Shown: positions 36,797-48,341, counted from the stretch's first letter. The stretch: 64,000 bases of DNA from Chinchilla lanigera (GCF_000276665.1 NW_004955418.1:7709130-7773129), one strand, 5' to 3'. Notes: generated from the letters alone by a model not told the origin. Numbers and translations: made by a program.

Positions 36797-38160
36797 GTTC
36801 TGTAGATCAGTAGAAAAGAATAGAAGATGCAGAAGCAACATACTAACCCACAGTATTTTTTAAAAAGGAGCCAAACATGTTCACTGGAAGAAAGATAGTC
36901 TCTTTAATAAATGGTGCTGGAAAAACTGGCTGTCCACATGCCGAAGACTAAAACTAGACCCATGTCTATCACCATGCACTAAACTAAAGTCAAAACGGAT
37001 CAAAGATTTGAATATTGAAACAGAGACACTGAATCTACTGGAAGAGAAAATAGGTAGAAATCTTGAAGACAGTTGTAGGCAGATAGTTCATGAACAAAAT
37101 GCAGACTGCATCGGAAATACTACAAAGAATCAATAAATGGGATCTCACCTTATTAAAAAGCTCTGCACAGGGGCTGGGGATTTAGCTCAGCGGCAAAAGC
37201 GCCTGCCTGGCAGGCGCAAGGTCGTGAGTTCGGTTCCCGGTACCGGAGAAAAACCAAAAAAACAAAAACAAAAACAAAAAAAAAATAAAATAAAAAGCTC
37301 TGCACAGCAAAAGAAATTGCCAATAAAGTGCAAAGACAACCCATAGAGTTGGAAAAAATTATATCCAGTCATCCCTCCAACAAAGGACTGAGATCTAGAC
37401 TATATCAAGAATTTAAAAATTCAGGCCCCCATAATTCAAAGACCCAATCCAGAAATGGGCATCTGAGATTAATGCACACTTTTCAGATGAAGAAATACAA
37501 ATGGGAAATAAATATATGAAAAAATGTTCAACATCATTGGTCACTAGAGGAATGCAAATTTAAAACAACACTGAGATTCCATCTCACTCCAGAAAGAATG
37601 GGTATCATCAAAAAATCCAGTAACAAATGCTCCTGGGCCTGGGGGTGAAAAGGAACACTTCACTGTTGGTGGGAGTGTAGACTGGTAAAAATCACTGTGG
37701 AGATTCCTCAGAAAACTAAGATTAGAGGTCCCATACTAACCAGCTATTCTCCTTCTGGGTATCCTCTCAGAAAAATGAAAAACATCATAACACAGTGATA
37801 TATGTGCACCCATGTTTATAGCAGCACAATTTGTAATAGCTAAATCTTGGAAACAACCCAAATGTCCATCAACTGAAGAATGGATAAAAAAGATGTGGCT
37901 TTTTTTTTTCAATATAATGGAGTTCTACTCAGCCATAAAGAAGGATAAACTGGAGTCTTTTATAGGTAAATGGATGCAATTTGAGACCATACTCATAAGT
38001 GAAATAAATCAAACTCACATGTGTAAACATTGTATTGTCTCATTAGTGTGAGAAGCTGAAAGATTAAATAAGGTCAGATATGTACAATAGATATTATAAA
38101 TAAGGAAGAAACTGTTAAAAAACGATGTGATGAAAGAGGAAAGGAAGAAAATGAAAACAA
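36797..38160 (+). mobile_element. LINE-1 3' half (ORF2 C-terminal region and 3' UTR)
   Basis: The segment starts inside ORF2 (ATCAGTAGAAAAGAATAGAA, AATGGTGCTGGAAAAACTGG) and runs through the ORF2 C-terminal zone (GCACAATTTGTAATAGCTAA, AAATGTCCATCAACTGAAGA, TACTCAGCCATAAAGAAGG) into an A-rich 3' end near 38160. The final open frame 37812-38051 still reads as the L1 ORF2 C-terminus, including FYSAIKKDKLESF. Stops elsewhere show it is dead, and it is 5'-truncated. A young ID sits inside it. Confidence 0.9.
37170..37290 (+). mobile_element. young ID SINE nested in L1, perfect target duplication
   Basis: The core GGGGCTGGGGATTTAGCTCA to CCGGTACCGG is intact with all CpGs, followed by GAGAAAAACC and an (AAAAAC)-type tail. 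The 17-bp sequence TAAAAAGCTCTGCACAG occurs unchanged at 37154-37170 and 37291-37307 (the last base of the left copy also counts as the first G of the element). Removing the ID restores continuous L1 ORF2 sequence. Open frames running across it are not genes. Confidence 0.97.
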
Positions 38161-39795
38161 AAAAATATGTATACACAACATAGCTAAAATAGTTACATAG
38201 CTAGTTTCTTTTAGTTCATTTAAAAAGAGTTTTATGCTAATACTTTTTGGACAATATTTCATGCCTATATCTTGACAATGTTTTAATTATTGTTACTCTC
38301 CTGCTAGCCTGTTTTAAAACTGTTTTATTACTTTTACTTTTTTCTATTTAAAACAACAACAGAAAAGAATTGGTGATTTGTGCTTCTCCAGACAGACACA
38401 TTATGAATGTTTGAAATTTCTACAGATGTTATTTATCCATCAGAATGGAAAATTTCCTGCTTTGTACTATATAGACTCTGCCTCATTAACACAAATAAAA
38501 AATAAAGCATAACAACAATCTTGCTTAATATGCACACACAGAAATATTGTCATAGGCATCTGGAAATCAGTTGGAGATGGTGACAATTCATAAATGAGTG
38601 AATGTGGTGCAAACAGAAGTATAAGATCCCTTTCTGGGAGGAAAACCTACTTTTAAAGGTTTGCCCCTTTCTAGTATTGCATTTTATTTTTAAACCATTG
38701 CATTGAACATGTAAACTCATAAAAAATACCTTTACCGGTTATCTGAATTATTGATATTTCTCTTTTTAAGTTCCTCATCTAAATTTAGGAATGAAGGTAC
38801 GTTTTTCTTAAAGGTATTTATTTAAACAAAGTCATAAAGATGTGTAACTTTTTCACTATCCGTGAGTCACGGCACTTCACAGATACTGACAGAGATCATG
38901 ATCACGGAAGATACAGCTGAGAGCCATATGTCCTTTGCTCCCTTCAAGAAAACATTACTGCAGAAGTTTATTGCCTTTCAAATTCACTTTTTTCTTTATT
39001 AAAAATATTCTGTGGATTTCTTGATTATAAAACACATACAATAACTTTGGTTTTGATTTTAATAAGAGCTTGAAAGAAAAAAAAAACTAATGGAACATTT
39101 TTATCACTCTACAAGCATCTCCCAATACTTTCTGTAGCGAGTGTTTTCCGCCTGGCTGCTTCATGTTACCTTTTTTCTATGTCTGACTTCCTAACCAGGT
39201 AGAAAGCTTTGTTGAGGACCGCGATCATGCCTTATTTATGGTTGCCCGTGACCTTGTAGTGATGGGCCAGAAGAAGCATTAATCTATTAGAAAAGCTTTG
39301 ATTTTTGAAAACTGTGTCTCATGAAGATAGTATATTTTATTAAACAAAAGTCAAATCCAGTATGCCAGCAATGAACAAATAGAATTTGAAATTTAAAACA
39401 AATGCAAAGTTTATGAGCCACCACAAAGTGGAATGTGGGTGGAGTGGGGGGCATATATGGGGATGAGGTTAACGTAGCAACTCTGCAACTCTGTTCCATT
39501 AATCTGTGGGCTTACAGTGTCTTTGAAATAAATTTTATTAGTTGGGAATATAATCAGTGGATTACAAATGAACATTAAATGATTTTTCAAGGAAGGCAAA
39601 AATAAATGTAAACACAATTCAAGTCAGAAAACTGATATTTCATCATGTCGTTTTATGATTCCTGCTTATTAAAATTTTAAGCCCGTACTAGAAAAGAAAG
39701 CGATTTTATTGTGCAATATTATGTCATAGCATTTTAAACTCTTTATTTTCTCAAAGATACATAGCAGACTTTCTTTACTTTCACATAATCTTATG
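38161..39795. other. unannotated DNA
   Basis: No gene recognised and no confident repeat. AT-rich with a few CpG-bearing patches near 38870 and 39220. Confidence 0.5.
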
Positions 39796-39799
39796 CTAT

Positions 39800-40275
39800 A
39801 ACTGCATTACTCAGAGTACTGCTTACAAACAATAGAAACCAGCACTTGGTAGAGTAAGTTAAAAAAAAGAGTGTTTTAAAACTACATCATGGAGTGCACA
39901 GAGTTTTTGAGGCTTTGGGAAAATAGGATATGCAATCTGCACAGCCAGAAGCAGAATCTTAGATCTCTCCATAGGCCTGAACCTATAAAAGCACCATGGA
40001 AACTCTGCCACCCCTCGCTCTGGACATACAGCTCCTCTTCTCGAATTGCAGCCACTGATAACTCTGGAAATTGGATGAACTCTAGTTACTATCACTTCTG
40101 TCATCCTAGCAAAAATGGATTCAGCTCAAATTTTGGTTCTTCTTTTGTTCTTTAGTTTTCATTTGTGTTCCTGGAGAACAGAGCCTCAGAGACCACTGGT
40201 TGGTGGAGGCTGTCATTATACTCTGTCTCAGATGGAAGAAAGCCTGGGAAAGTGTGTAGAAATCTGTTCATACAC
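39800..40275 (+). mobile_element. possible old interspersed repeat
   Basis: The CAGAGTACTGCTTACAAACA and ATAGAAACCAGCACTTGGTA start and the GCCTGGGAAAGTGTGTAGAA end resemble a medium-copy repeat that I remember from mammalian genomes but cannot name. The block has a TATA-like CCTATAAAAG at 39980-39989 and an open frame at 40115-40321 with a hydrophobic N-terminus (see findings). I consider that frame fortuitous. Confidence 0.35.
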
Positions 40276-40980
40276 TTCCTGTGCAAATGAAAAGCCCAAC
40301 ATCCTCTTCAGTGATATGTAACTATATTCATATATAGATATAGATATACACAGATATCTAGTATCTATATACATGCGTACATAGATGCCATCACCTAAAT
40401 AAATAGTGTATAAAGTTTTAACCACTAATATATATTAGCACATACCTGATTCTCTGTTATTTCTATGCTGGACTATTTTTTAAGGTGTTATTGATTTTGT
40501 GGTTTCTTCCTTGTTTTCCTTTAAAGGTAAGTGAGTGATTGTAGAGGGCTGCTCTGTCAGTACGGTGTATTATAAATTGAAAGAATGTGAGACTGATGAC
40601 TAAAAAAGCAGGCTTAAATAACTATTAGTGAGAATGGATGAAATACTTCACCCATTCTTTTGTTTGATTAATGAATTAGTTCAGAACGCTCTCCGTGAAT
40701 CTGGTGAATACTTGAACATTGATTCCAGAGAATGTATATACTCATAAAAATTATGCAAACGATGCTAGGAAAATAAGCCTGAATCAGAAGGACTTGAACA
40801 TGCCAACTAATTAGATTCAAAAACATGAAAAAAACCCACAAACCTCATTGATTCTTGCATGCTTTAAACTTGGAGGATGAGAGTAAGCAAGAAAATGATG
40901 AAGAAGGAAGGGGTTCTCATAGAGGATAGTAAATTTACTTTAAAATATTGTTGACATTTTCCTTTAAACTGAGACCTAAA
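40276..40980. other. unannotated DNA with TA-rich stretch
   Basis: No gene recognised. A TATAGATATAGATATACA-type imperfect repeat occupies 40331-40375. Confidence 0.5.
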
Positions 40981-40986
40981 ACTTGT

Positions 40987-41090
40987 TTGTTTGTTTTTTT
41001 TTTTTGGTTTTTCTGCGGTACCGGGAACCGAACTCACAACCTTGAGCTTGCCAGGCAGGCGCTTTTGCCGCTGAGCTAAATCCCCAGCCC
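40987..41090 (-). mobile_element. young ID SINE, antisense
   Basis: On the minus strand it reads GGGCTGGGGATTTAGCTCAG, CGGCAAAAGCGCCTGCCTGG and so on through the GGTACCG core, with a poly-A tail (poly-T at 40993-41005). TAAAACTT flanks it on both sides (left about 40977-40984, right about 41092-41099). The 113-codon frame that crosses it is fortuitous. Confidence 0.95.
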
Positions 41091-41099
41091 TTAAAACTT

Positions 41100-42985
41100 T
41101 CCAAATGGCTAATGATCCTGTCTTCAGTGTCCCCGTGCTGAGCAGCTGGAGGCCACAGAGTTGGAGACAAGGCCGGCGTAGAGCAGACTTTGAGCCTGGT
41201 GGCACTGGGACATCGCTCCCACGCTCAGAGTGAGGGGAAAATGCTGAAGGATTTCCTCACTTACCTTCCTGGTTGTATTTTACATTTTTAGGAGAAATGC
41301 TATCTCTTTCACCTTTAAAAAGTTTCAGAATTATTTCCTAATACTAAACTAAGCACTCCTGAGAATTGGCTTCATTTTTTCTTCAATGTAGCAGTGACCT
41401 CTATCATTGCCGAAAGAGGGTAAATTTATGTATCTAGCCATGACTAGATTTTTATTATATTGGATTATCCAGAAAAAGAAATAGAATAATCTTGTTTCAA
41501 GGTCATTTACAATAGGATAAGATACCATCAATTTAGATAGTTTAGTTGCTAGTCTCATTATAAGTTGAAAGGGACAGGCTGACCTCTGAAGCTACTTCTC
41601 AAGATAAATTCATAAGTTTTTATGAGCTAGCAATCCCCAAAACTCATTACCTAAGACTGATGCTTTTTTCACTGCTTATTAGAATACGCTGAAAAATTTG
41701 CCCCTTAAATACTATTTTCTGCTTTTTCCTGAAATTACAATTGGTAAATGACACAGGGAAATAAAAGCTAAAAATCACAGTATGTTCTTAAATAAGACAG
41801 GATGGCCATCTGACAGATACATGTATAATTTTGCTTCTCCCGTCTGATTCATTTCCAGAGTGAAACAATTCAAATTATGCAATTCATATATTATATCTCC
41901 TGGAGACAAATAAAGAGAATTATTTAGCATGTTATTTTGTCTTCATATAAAATTCAGTGAGGTGGCATAACATTAGGAAGAACTTCAGAATATATAGCAT
42001 AAATACAATTTTATCTTAACAGATGAAACAAAAATTGGCATTTTAATCTATTGTTAGCTTGCACAATTAAATATGACATTGATGATCTTAGCTGATTTTA
42101 TGGATTGACATGAAAATAATGAATTTACACAACTCTGTGCCTATAACTGGATTATTTATTTAAGCATATTCATTAACCTCTCTACAGTTATAGTGTACTT
42201 ACTAAATGACCTGTTTATATTTTGTAATCAGAGTCTATTTTGTAAGTTGGGCTTTATGGAAAAGATATAAATGTATCAAATCATTGCATTTTGAAGCCAT
42301 TAAAAACCATAGGAATTATAGAGTGAATTTTTCAAATTCTCTCTCTCACAGATTATATCAACATAAATGATAAGGTGTTGTAGATACAAGTCAGTGTGAG
42401 GCACAGGGGGATTGATCATTTCACTGGGAAAAAAAGATATAATGAGGAAACATTGCCAACTACCATAACCTGGAACTGAAATTTGCCTCTTTTCTTCTGA
42501 TTTGTGTCTACTTCAATAGGCTAATCTTTTCTATTGGATCAGAAGATGACCTCACAAGCTCTGGAAATTTGCTTAGCTATAGCTGTGGAACTATAAAGCA
42601 CTAGAAAGTATATGTAGCATTCTGCAGCTTTATAACATGACTCCATAGTGCTCCCAAACAGGTTTTTGAGATGGTCATATTTCTTCTTGAATGCAGGTAA
42701 CTGAACATCAAGTATGACACTACTTTATTGTTTATAATGAGTTCTTATTTAATAATTATTTTTTTGGTGGTATTTCTGTAATTTATCGAGTTACTTGCTA
42801 TTAACCATTTACATCTTTTTAAAAATAAATATTATTTTGTTCCTAAGATGATTTTTAAGGGAATTATTTTTAAACAAATGACTTTTACAGAATTGTGGGC
42901 AAGACTATGAAATGATTGAAAGTTACTTATCACACTGATTTATTTTATAGGTGACATTTCTTATAATGGAAAGGAATATTTTTTA
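41100..42985. other. unannotated DNA
   Basis: No gene recognised. AT-rich sequence with balanced patches at 41095-41240. Confidence 0.5.
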
Positions 42986-42989
42986 AAGA

Positions 42990-43080
42990 GAAAAAAACTA
43001 AACAAAAACAACAATGAAGACAAAAACAAAAAGAACACAAAAAAACAAAAAATGATACATGACATTAAAACAAAATGAGA
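42990..43080. repeat. A-rich unclassified repeat, copy 2
   Basis: Near-duplicate of 29730-29830, including AATGATACATGACATTAAAA followed by CAAAATGA. The copies are 13.2 kb apart and in the same orientation. Confidence 0.6.
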
Positions 43081-43084
43081 AAAT

Positions 43085-44430
43085 ATTTTTTATTAAAATG
43101 GAAAAAGTATTTCACTGTTGAAAGTATTGCTTCAGACCCTGTGTACACGGAAGAAAGATTGTTACTTTTTCCAAATTGCATTACTTGGTGGATGTGTTTT
43201 AGCTGGTATTTGAAGTCTAAATTTCTTTCAAAACAAACAATGAAAATTATTTCACTGTTACATAAAACATATTTTCCAGAAATTTAAAGTGAGAAAATAG
43301 TTTGCCTGGAATTCAGACATAAATTTAAGGTAATAATAAAATATTTAATAGATATTTATGTCTTCACGTCTACATGTAGCTCTCATAGAGTTCAAAAAAG
43401 AAGCCACTTACTTAAGAGAAGATATATCCTCTAACAAGTAGTCAAATTTTTCAGGTCAGAATTAGCTTCTGGGTTTGAAATTAGTTAAAGCTTACCCAAA
43501 TAAAAATTGTATGTTGATGGAGACAAAGCTGCTTTTTTTTCGGTGCTAAGGAGTATAATTTCTAATGTTAAAAGTTTACATCAAATTCTTCCATATTTCA
43601 ATAAATAAAAGAATATGTCTCTTGAAGATACCAGGTATCACTGAACATACAGAATATATTTAAGTAATTTCTTCCAACTGAGGGCCACTCCTGGAGAAGT
43701 GCAGACAGTGACTGTAAAACACTGCAGAAACACAAAACTTTGCTTATTCTCAAGATTAAGTCCTCATTAAAATAAAATACTAGTGCATTAGTCCACAGTT
43801 TTCCCTAAAATGTCAATTACTTTGGTAACTAAAATTAAAGACTATAAAGAATAAAAATGTTTACAATAAAACGTTGAAGAAATACATTTGACTGAGATGT
43901 AAGTGTTCTCATTATTCAAAGTTTTTAGCCAAATTCTCACTTGCAGAAAATCATTAACGATTGATGAATTTTAATATCTGTTTTTCCTATGATAGAGTTA
44001 AAAGGTGATCCACAAACATATACAGAAGGATCTCTTGTAGATAATATCATGATTCTTAGGAGACTTTATGAGACAGAGGCTGTTTATGAGCAATTAATAT
44101 TTCAACACATTTACCAGTAAAATCAAAGTATCCTAGATTTGTCTCTCATTCATGGCATTTATAACAATGAACTTTGTGTTTTTTAATAATGTAGGTTTTC
44201 TCATTAGCTTATCTTTATAATCAATTTGAAAGGGATTAATCAATACCACCACTTTTTAAAAAATAGGTTGAAGAATATCAAACTACATTTGGATTTATCC
44301 TTCAGGGAAATTAAATATTGTTAGGAGCCAAGCTGAGTAAATTTTCCTTAAACTCAGATTTCCTCCACTAGAGGAATATCAATTTGTTCAGAAAGACCTT
44401 TATTTTATACATAATCCTTAGAATAGGACT
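43085..44430. other. unannotated AT-rich DNA
   Basis: No gene or clear repeat. The 70-codon frame at 43075-43287 has no recognisable content. Confidence 0.5.
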
Positions 44431-44435
44431 TACTC

Positions 44436-44640
44436 AACTGGGTGTGGCATTGCACACTCTTAATTCCAGTCTTCTGGGAACCTGAAACTGGCAGAAGGTA
44501 AGTCAAAACCCAAATTTGGCAATTCAAAGACGTAATGAGACCCTGTCTTGAAATAAGAAATAAAAACTGGTCTGGGATTTACTTTAATATGAAGTTCCGG
44601 AGTCCAATTCCAAGTATTGGAAATTTTAAAAAAAATAAGA
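44436..44640 (+). mobile_element. B1-dID composite SINE, old
   Basis: CAACTGGGTGTGGCATTGCA, CACTCTTAATTCCAGTCTTC and the GAGACCCTGTCTTGAAATAA segment form a degraded B1 half. CTGGTCTGGGATTTACTTTA and the AGTCCAATTCCAAGTATTGG segment form the ID half, ending in an A-rich tail. Confidence 0.7.
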
Positions 44641-44769
44641 CTTCCTAAGGATACCTTGTAGAATTATTGGCCTAAATGGGACTAGATCACGAGTCTACTC
44701 CTAATTCATGTCCCTATTTTTAAAAAATTAAAGAAAAATTGCAATTACTATTAGAAAACAGATAGTGGC

Positions 44770-44803
44770 ATATATATATATATACATACATATATACATA
44801 GAT
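44770..44803. repeat. TA-rich microsatellite
   Basis: TATATATATATATACATACA followed by TATATACATAGATA, an impure dinucleotide tract. Confidence 0.85.
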
Positions 44804-45280
44804 ATGCACATTTATGTATAAATAAAAATAAAAAATTTTAAGAAAATTTTTTATGAAATAGATAATAAACCTTAGAGATACTAAATGGTTATTTAAATTA
44901 TTCTTCAGATGACATATGTTAGACAAATTTAATCTTTTTGTGACTAAGAAAATTAAAACTGCACATCACTGAGACCCTGAATATTGTATGGTGACTTTGT
45001 TGACTCGATGTAGACAAGTATTTTAGGAATCAGTTCAATGGCCTTAGTCTCTTAATTTAGGCATACTCTCATTGTTGGTCTTTTTTGTTACATCCATCTG
45101 TCCTAATATCTAATAAATAAACATCACATTCAAGATTTAATGTGTCCTATTACAGTTAATTTCAGAAAATTATAATTTTCTAAATAATGTGACCTCAGGC
45201 TGCAAGTTTGATATGTATGTGTATAATTATAATACTAGAGTTCTTAAGTCAACATGTGAAACACCATCAAAGAAAATTTT

Positions 45281-45370
45281 AGGGTTTGGCATGTAGCTCA
45301 TTAATAAAGAAATTATCTAATATGTCCAAGGCCTTGGGTTTGATCCTCAGCACCTAAAAACAGAAGAAGC
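45281..45370 (+). mobile_element. ID-like SINE, old
   Basis: AGGGTTTGGCATGTAGCTCA, then ATGTCCAAGGCCTTGGGTTT and GATCCTCAGCACC keep the ID order, including the A-box and B-box regions, and AAAAACAGAAGAAGC ends it. Confidence 0.7.
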
Positions 45371-45456
45371 AAAAAGCTGACTTTAGTATTAAGAGGCATT
45401 TTTGCAAACAGTAAGTGAGAAAGAGAGTCATAGTTCAAATAGAAAACCAAACTGCA

Positions 45457-45518
45457 GTACTTGCTTTGGCAGCACATATACTAAAAAAGAAAACACCTGC
45501 AATTGCAAATATTTTCAA
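45457..45518 (+). pseudogene. RNU6: U6 snRNA retropseudogene, internally deleted
   Basis: GTACTTGCTTTGGCAGCACA followed by TATACTAAAA (45457-45486) is the first 30 bases of U6 snRNA with about two substitutions. The next U6 bases (TTGGAACGATACAG and following) are missing. The following CACCTGCAATTGCAAAT may correspond to the U6 CCCCTGC and GCAAATTC segments with the middle lost, but that second part is weak. U6 copies like this arise by L1-driven reverse transcription. With the body missing it cannot work in splicing. Confidence 0.7.
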
Positions 45519-45519
45519 G

Positions 45520-46065
45520 TAAAACAGTAAGTTCATTGTGTTTTAAAGCATCTGTCCATTTTGCTTAATGAATACTTTATATTTGCAATGTACTACGTTT
45601 CAGGTATTTGACTTTGCAAGATCGAGTGCTTGATGACACTATTCCATCTTTGTTTTTTCATTGCATCTGAAAAATCTTAGAAATAATAAATACTATGGGA
45701 GGATATATTTCTGCTATTCTTGTTTTCAGTGAGTATAGGAAGTTGAAATTAAATTAAACAGGAAGCGGTGAATGTTGTGGTTTGAGAGTCTATGTGCCTC
45801 TTCTGAGTTTAAATTTGTAAAAGAAATAAAGACATTTGTATAACTTCTGACTTACATTTTTTGTTTAATTTTTAAAATCTGAATGATCACTTTTTCTATT
45901 GTGACAATATGATAACTGATAACTGGTCTGTTCCAAACTTAATTTAATAACACTAATTAATTCTAGTAGGACATGCCCAGTCTGATTTCATAATAAATAT
46001 CTCATCCTCAAATACTAGATTCATGTGCTTACTAAAATGAGTTTATGCCAATTTCCTTCTGGCTT
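45520..46065. other. unannotated DNA
   Basis: No gene or repeat recognised. Confidence 0.5.
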
Positions 46066-46067
46066 GA

Positions 46068-46560
46068 TTTTTTGTTGTTGTTGTTGAAATAAAATATCTG
46101 ACACCCAGAATTGAGGAAGGAAAGGTTTGTTGAGCTGACATTTTGTGGAGGTTTGTGTCTATATTCGGCTGGCTCCGATGCAGAGTGGCACATAGCAGAG
46201 GGCAACAGTTTATGGTGGCAGAAGACAGCAAATGCCACAAGAGCAAAAAGGACGGAGTGGCAGAGAGGAGCAAGCCTCTTTTCCTCCCTTGTATTATAAG
46301 CAGGCTGCCCCACCCAGGGGGCATGTAGCACTCACATAATCTCCATGCCCTCCTCTTGCACAGGCTCAGGATGAATACAAAGTAAGCACCCTGGGTCCCT
46401 GCTGAGTCACATAGTTAACCTTTTAAACTTTTTAAATTGACACAATGAACAACATCCCAGAAGGGTAAGGGCGTGTCCTTTTTACTCCAAGATGCAGAAC
46501 TGCTGAGTCACTTAGCCAAACCTCTAGACTCCCCAAGTTGACAAAATGTATCAACCATAA
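46068..46560 (-). mobile_element. LTR-like interspersed repeat, copy B
   Basis: Shares the whole length of 31006-31493, for example CCAGAATTGAGGAAGGAAAG, CCCTCCTCTTGCACAGGCTC, AGGATGAATACAAAGTAAGC and CTAGACTCCCCAAGTTGACA. It has a short GTTGTTGTTGTTG expansion at its left end. Open frames across it on both strands are artefacts of the repeat. Confidence 0.7.
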
Positions 46561-46902
46561 CAACTTCGTAGGAAAAAAATCAGGAATATTAATCTCTTTC
46601 ACATCTTCTAGCCAATTATTCTTAAAGTTATAAATGACTACTGGTGGCAAAATTCATCACGATTTGACTAGGAGCATGTTCTATAACTGCATGTCTATTT
46701 ATAAGTATTTCCATCAAATTAGCAATTGAACTGATTAATCTTCACAAATTGAAGAAATGAGAATATCACTGAAAAATGAAGCTTAATCAAATGAAGAGTA
46801 AGGTACTTTTTTAACTCAGTGGGAAGAAAGAGGAAATAAATTATTATTTTTCCTGTTTCTTCCACACTTCATTCTATCATCTGATATTTTGAATTTTTTA
46901 AC

Positions 46903-46990
46903 TTTTTTTTTTTTTGTACCGGGAATCAAACTTAGGACCTTGCACTTGCCAGGCAGGAGTTTATGCCACTGTGTTATATACACAGCCAAC
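46903..46990 (-). mobile_element. ID SINE, antisense, moderately old
   Basis: A poly-T run is followed by GTACCGGGAATCAAACTTAG, GACCTTGCACTTGCCAGGCA and GGAGTTTATGCCACTG, an ID read in reverse. The CCGG core is present but several positions have decayed, so it is older than the ID at 40987. Confidence 0.85.
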
Positions 46991-47417
46991 AGTCTGAATT
47001 TTAAAGGTGGAAGAATACATTGTTAAAGGTCTTTGAACCTGTTTTAATGAGACATATGGAATTACTCTCATCTATCGAGTATTTCTTGGACAGAACACTT
47101 CAAACAATCAGAGGGTGACATATTTAATTTTTTAACTTTTTGCAGTGGAAGATGTCAAGTCTTCTTAAAATCTGCTGTACTCACATGTATGATATATCAT
47201 CAAACTATATCCTTATATATTCTAAGTCAGTAGAGTGTATTGAAGAGTAATCCACAAAAAATTTTCTGCCAACATTAGTATTGTGGGACCTGTGAATGTT
47301 GTGTTATTTGGAGAATTTTCTTGGATATAATTAAGTTAAGGAACTTGAGGTCATGAGATACTTTTTTATTATCTGAGCAGATCTTTCATTCAATGATATG
47401 TATTCTTGTTAAGGGAT

Positions 47418-47775
47418 TGTTATGGTTTATGTCTGTGTGTCCCCCCAGTGCCTCATGCGGACATGGGGCAGGCTATTAGAGCTGAATGATTGTGGGTGTG
47501 AGAGCTACACCCGCCCTGGGGTGGATACTTTGCATATGTAAGGGAGAGGAAGAAGCTGCTTGGACATTCCTGCCCCATTCCGCGCTGGTGGGTGCTTGTG
47601 GCTTAGCTGTGTGCTGCCACTCTGAGATGCAGCTCTCTGCAATGTGCCACTCTGCCTTATAATCTGCCAAGTATGGATTAAAACTTCCATGAACTGTAAG
47701 CGAAATAAACCTTTCCTTCCTTAATTTTGGGGGACAGGTATTTTGTTCCAGCAGCGAGAAAAAAGTAACCAAAAC
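47418..47775 (+). mobile_element. solo LTR, MaLR/ERV-like
   Basis: Starts TGTTATGGTTTATGTCTGTG followed by TGTCCCCCCAG, a MaLR-type LTR opening. It has GAAATAAACCTTTCCTTCCT near the end and finishes GGTATTTTGTTCCAGCAGCG then AAAAAAGTAACC. The last 80 bases are nearly identical to the end of the 31006 and 46068 elements, while the first half differs. The antisense 141-codon frame over it is not a gene. Confidence 0.65.
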
Positions 47776-48133
47776 AGGGATACACCCGGGATATTTTCCA
47801 TACAGAAAGGAAAACAGATAGTAGTAAGATAGAGAAAAATCCAGGATGATGTGGCCACAGGCAAGAAATCCAAGGAAAACAAGCTGTAATCTAGGAAACA
47901 TTCTTTCCTAGAGCTTCCAGATTTCAAACTTCTACAACTATGAGAAAATCAATTGCTGTTTTTATTAGAGTAGAACTAGGAAACTAGTACAATCAATAAG
48001 TTTCACCAATGAAACTATTCTACCAATTTCTTTCCGTTAATATACAATGGAAAGTGGTTACTAAATGCAACCTAGAATGTCAGTGTGTCATTCTGGAGTT
48101 TGTAAATTAGCTCCAACAGAAGTTACTCATTTT

Positions 48134-48234
48134 GGGGCAGGGGATTTAGCTCAGCGGCAAAAGCGCCTGCCTGGCAAATGCAAGGTCGTGAGTTCGGTTC
48201 CCGGTACCGGAGAAAAACCAAAAAAAAAAAAAAA
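48134..48234 (+). mobile_element. young ID SINE with target duplication
   Basis: GGGGCAGGGGATTTAGCTCA begins it (one T lost relative to the consensus GGCTGGGG). The core CGTGAGTTCGGTTCCCGGTA is intact. The tail is GAGAAAAACC plus poly-A. AGAAGTTACTCATTTT (48118-48133) is repeated as AGAAGTTGCTCACTTT (48235-48250), a 16-bp duplication with two changes. Confidence 0.95.
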
Positions 48235-48341
48235 AGAAGTTGCTCACTTTTACTAACTCAATTATTGTAGAACAGTAACTTTTATGTTTCTGAAAATATT
48301 TGAGAACTTTAATGTGATCTCTTATTTTTTAATGTTTTTGG

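Noticed and set aside
37137..37346. 69-codon frame, also seen at 48065-48256 and 40864-41205 (reverse)
   Set aside because: The shared peptide AGDLAQRQKRLPG comes from the ID element core and not from a gene family.
37812..38051. 79-codon frame resembling a protein tail
   Set aside because: It is the C-terminal end of a dead L1 ORF2 and not a host gene.
46032..46331. Overlapping 99-, 93-, 62- and 61-codon frames on both strands
   Set aside because: All lie in an LTR-like repeat that also occurs at 31006-31493, where the frames are not kept.
47476..47901. 141-codon minus-strand frame, the longest in the window
   Set aside because: Most of it lies over a solo LTR in antisense, and it has no recognisable domain.
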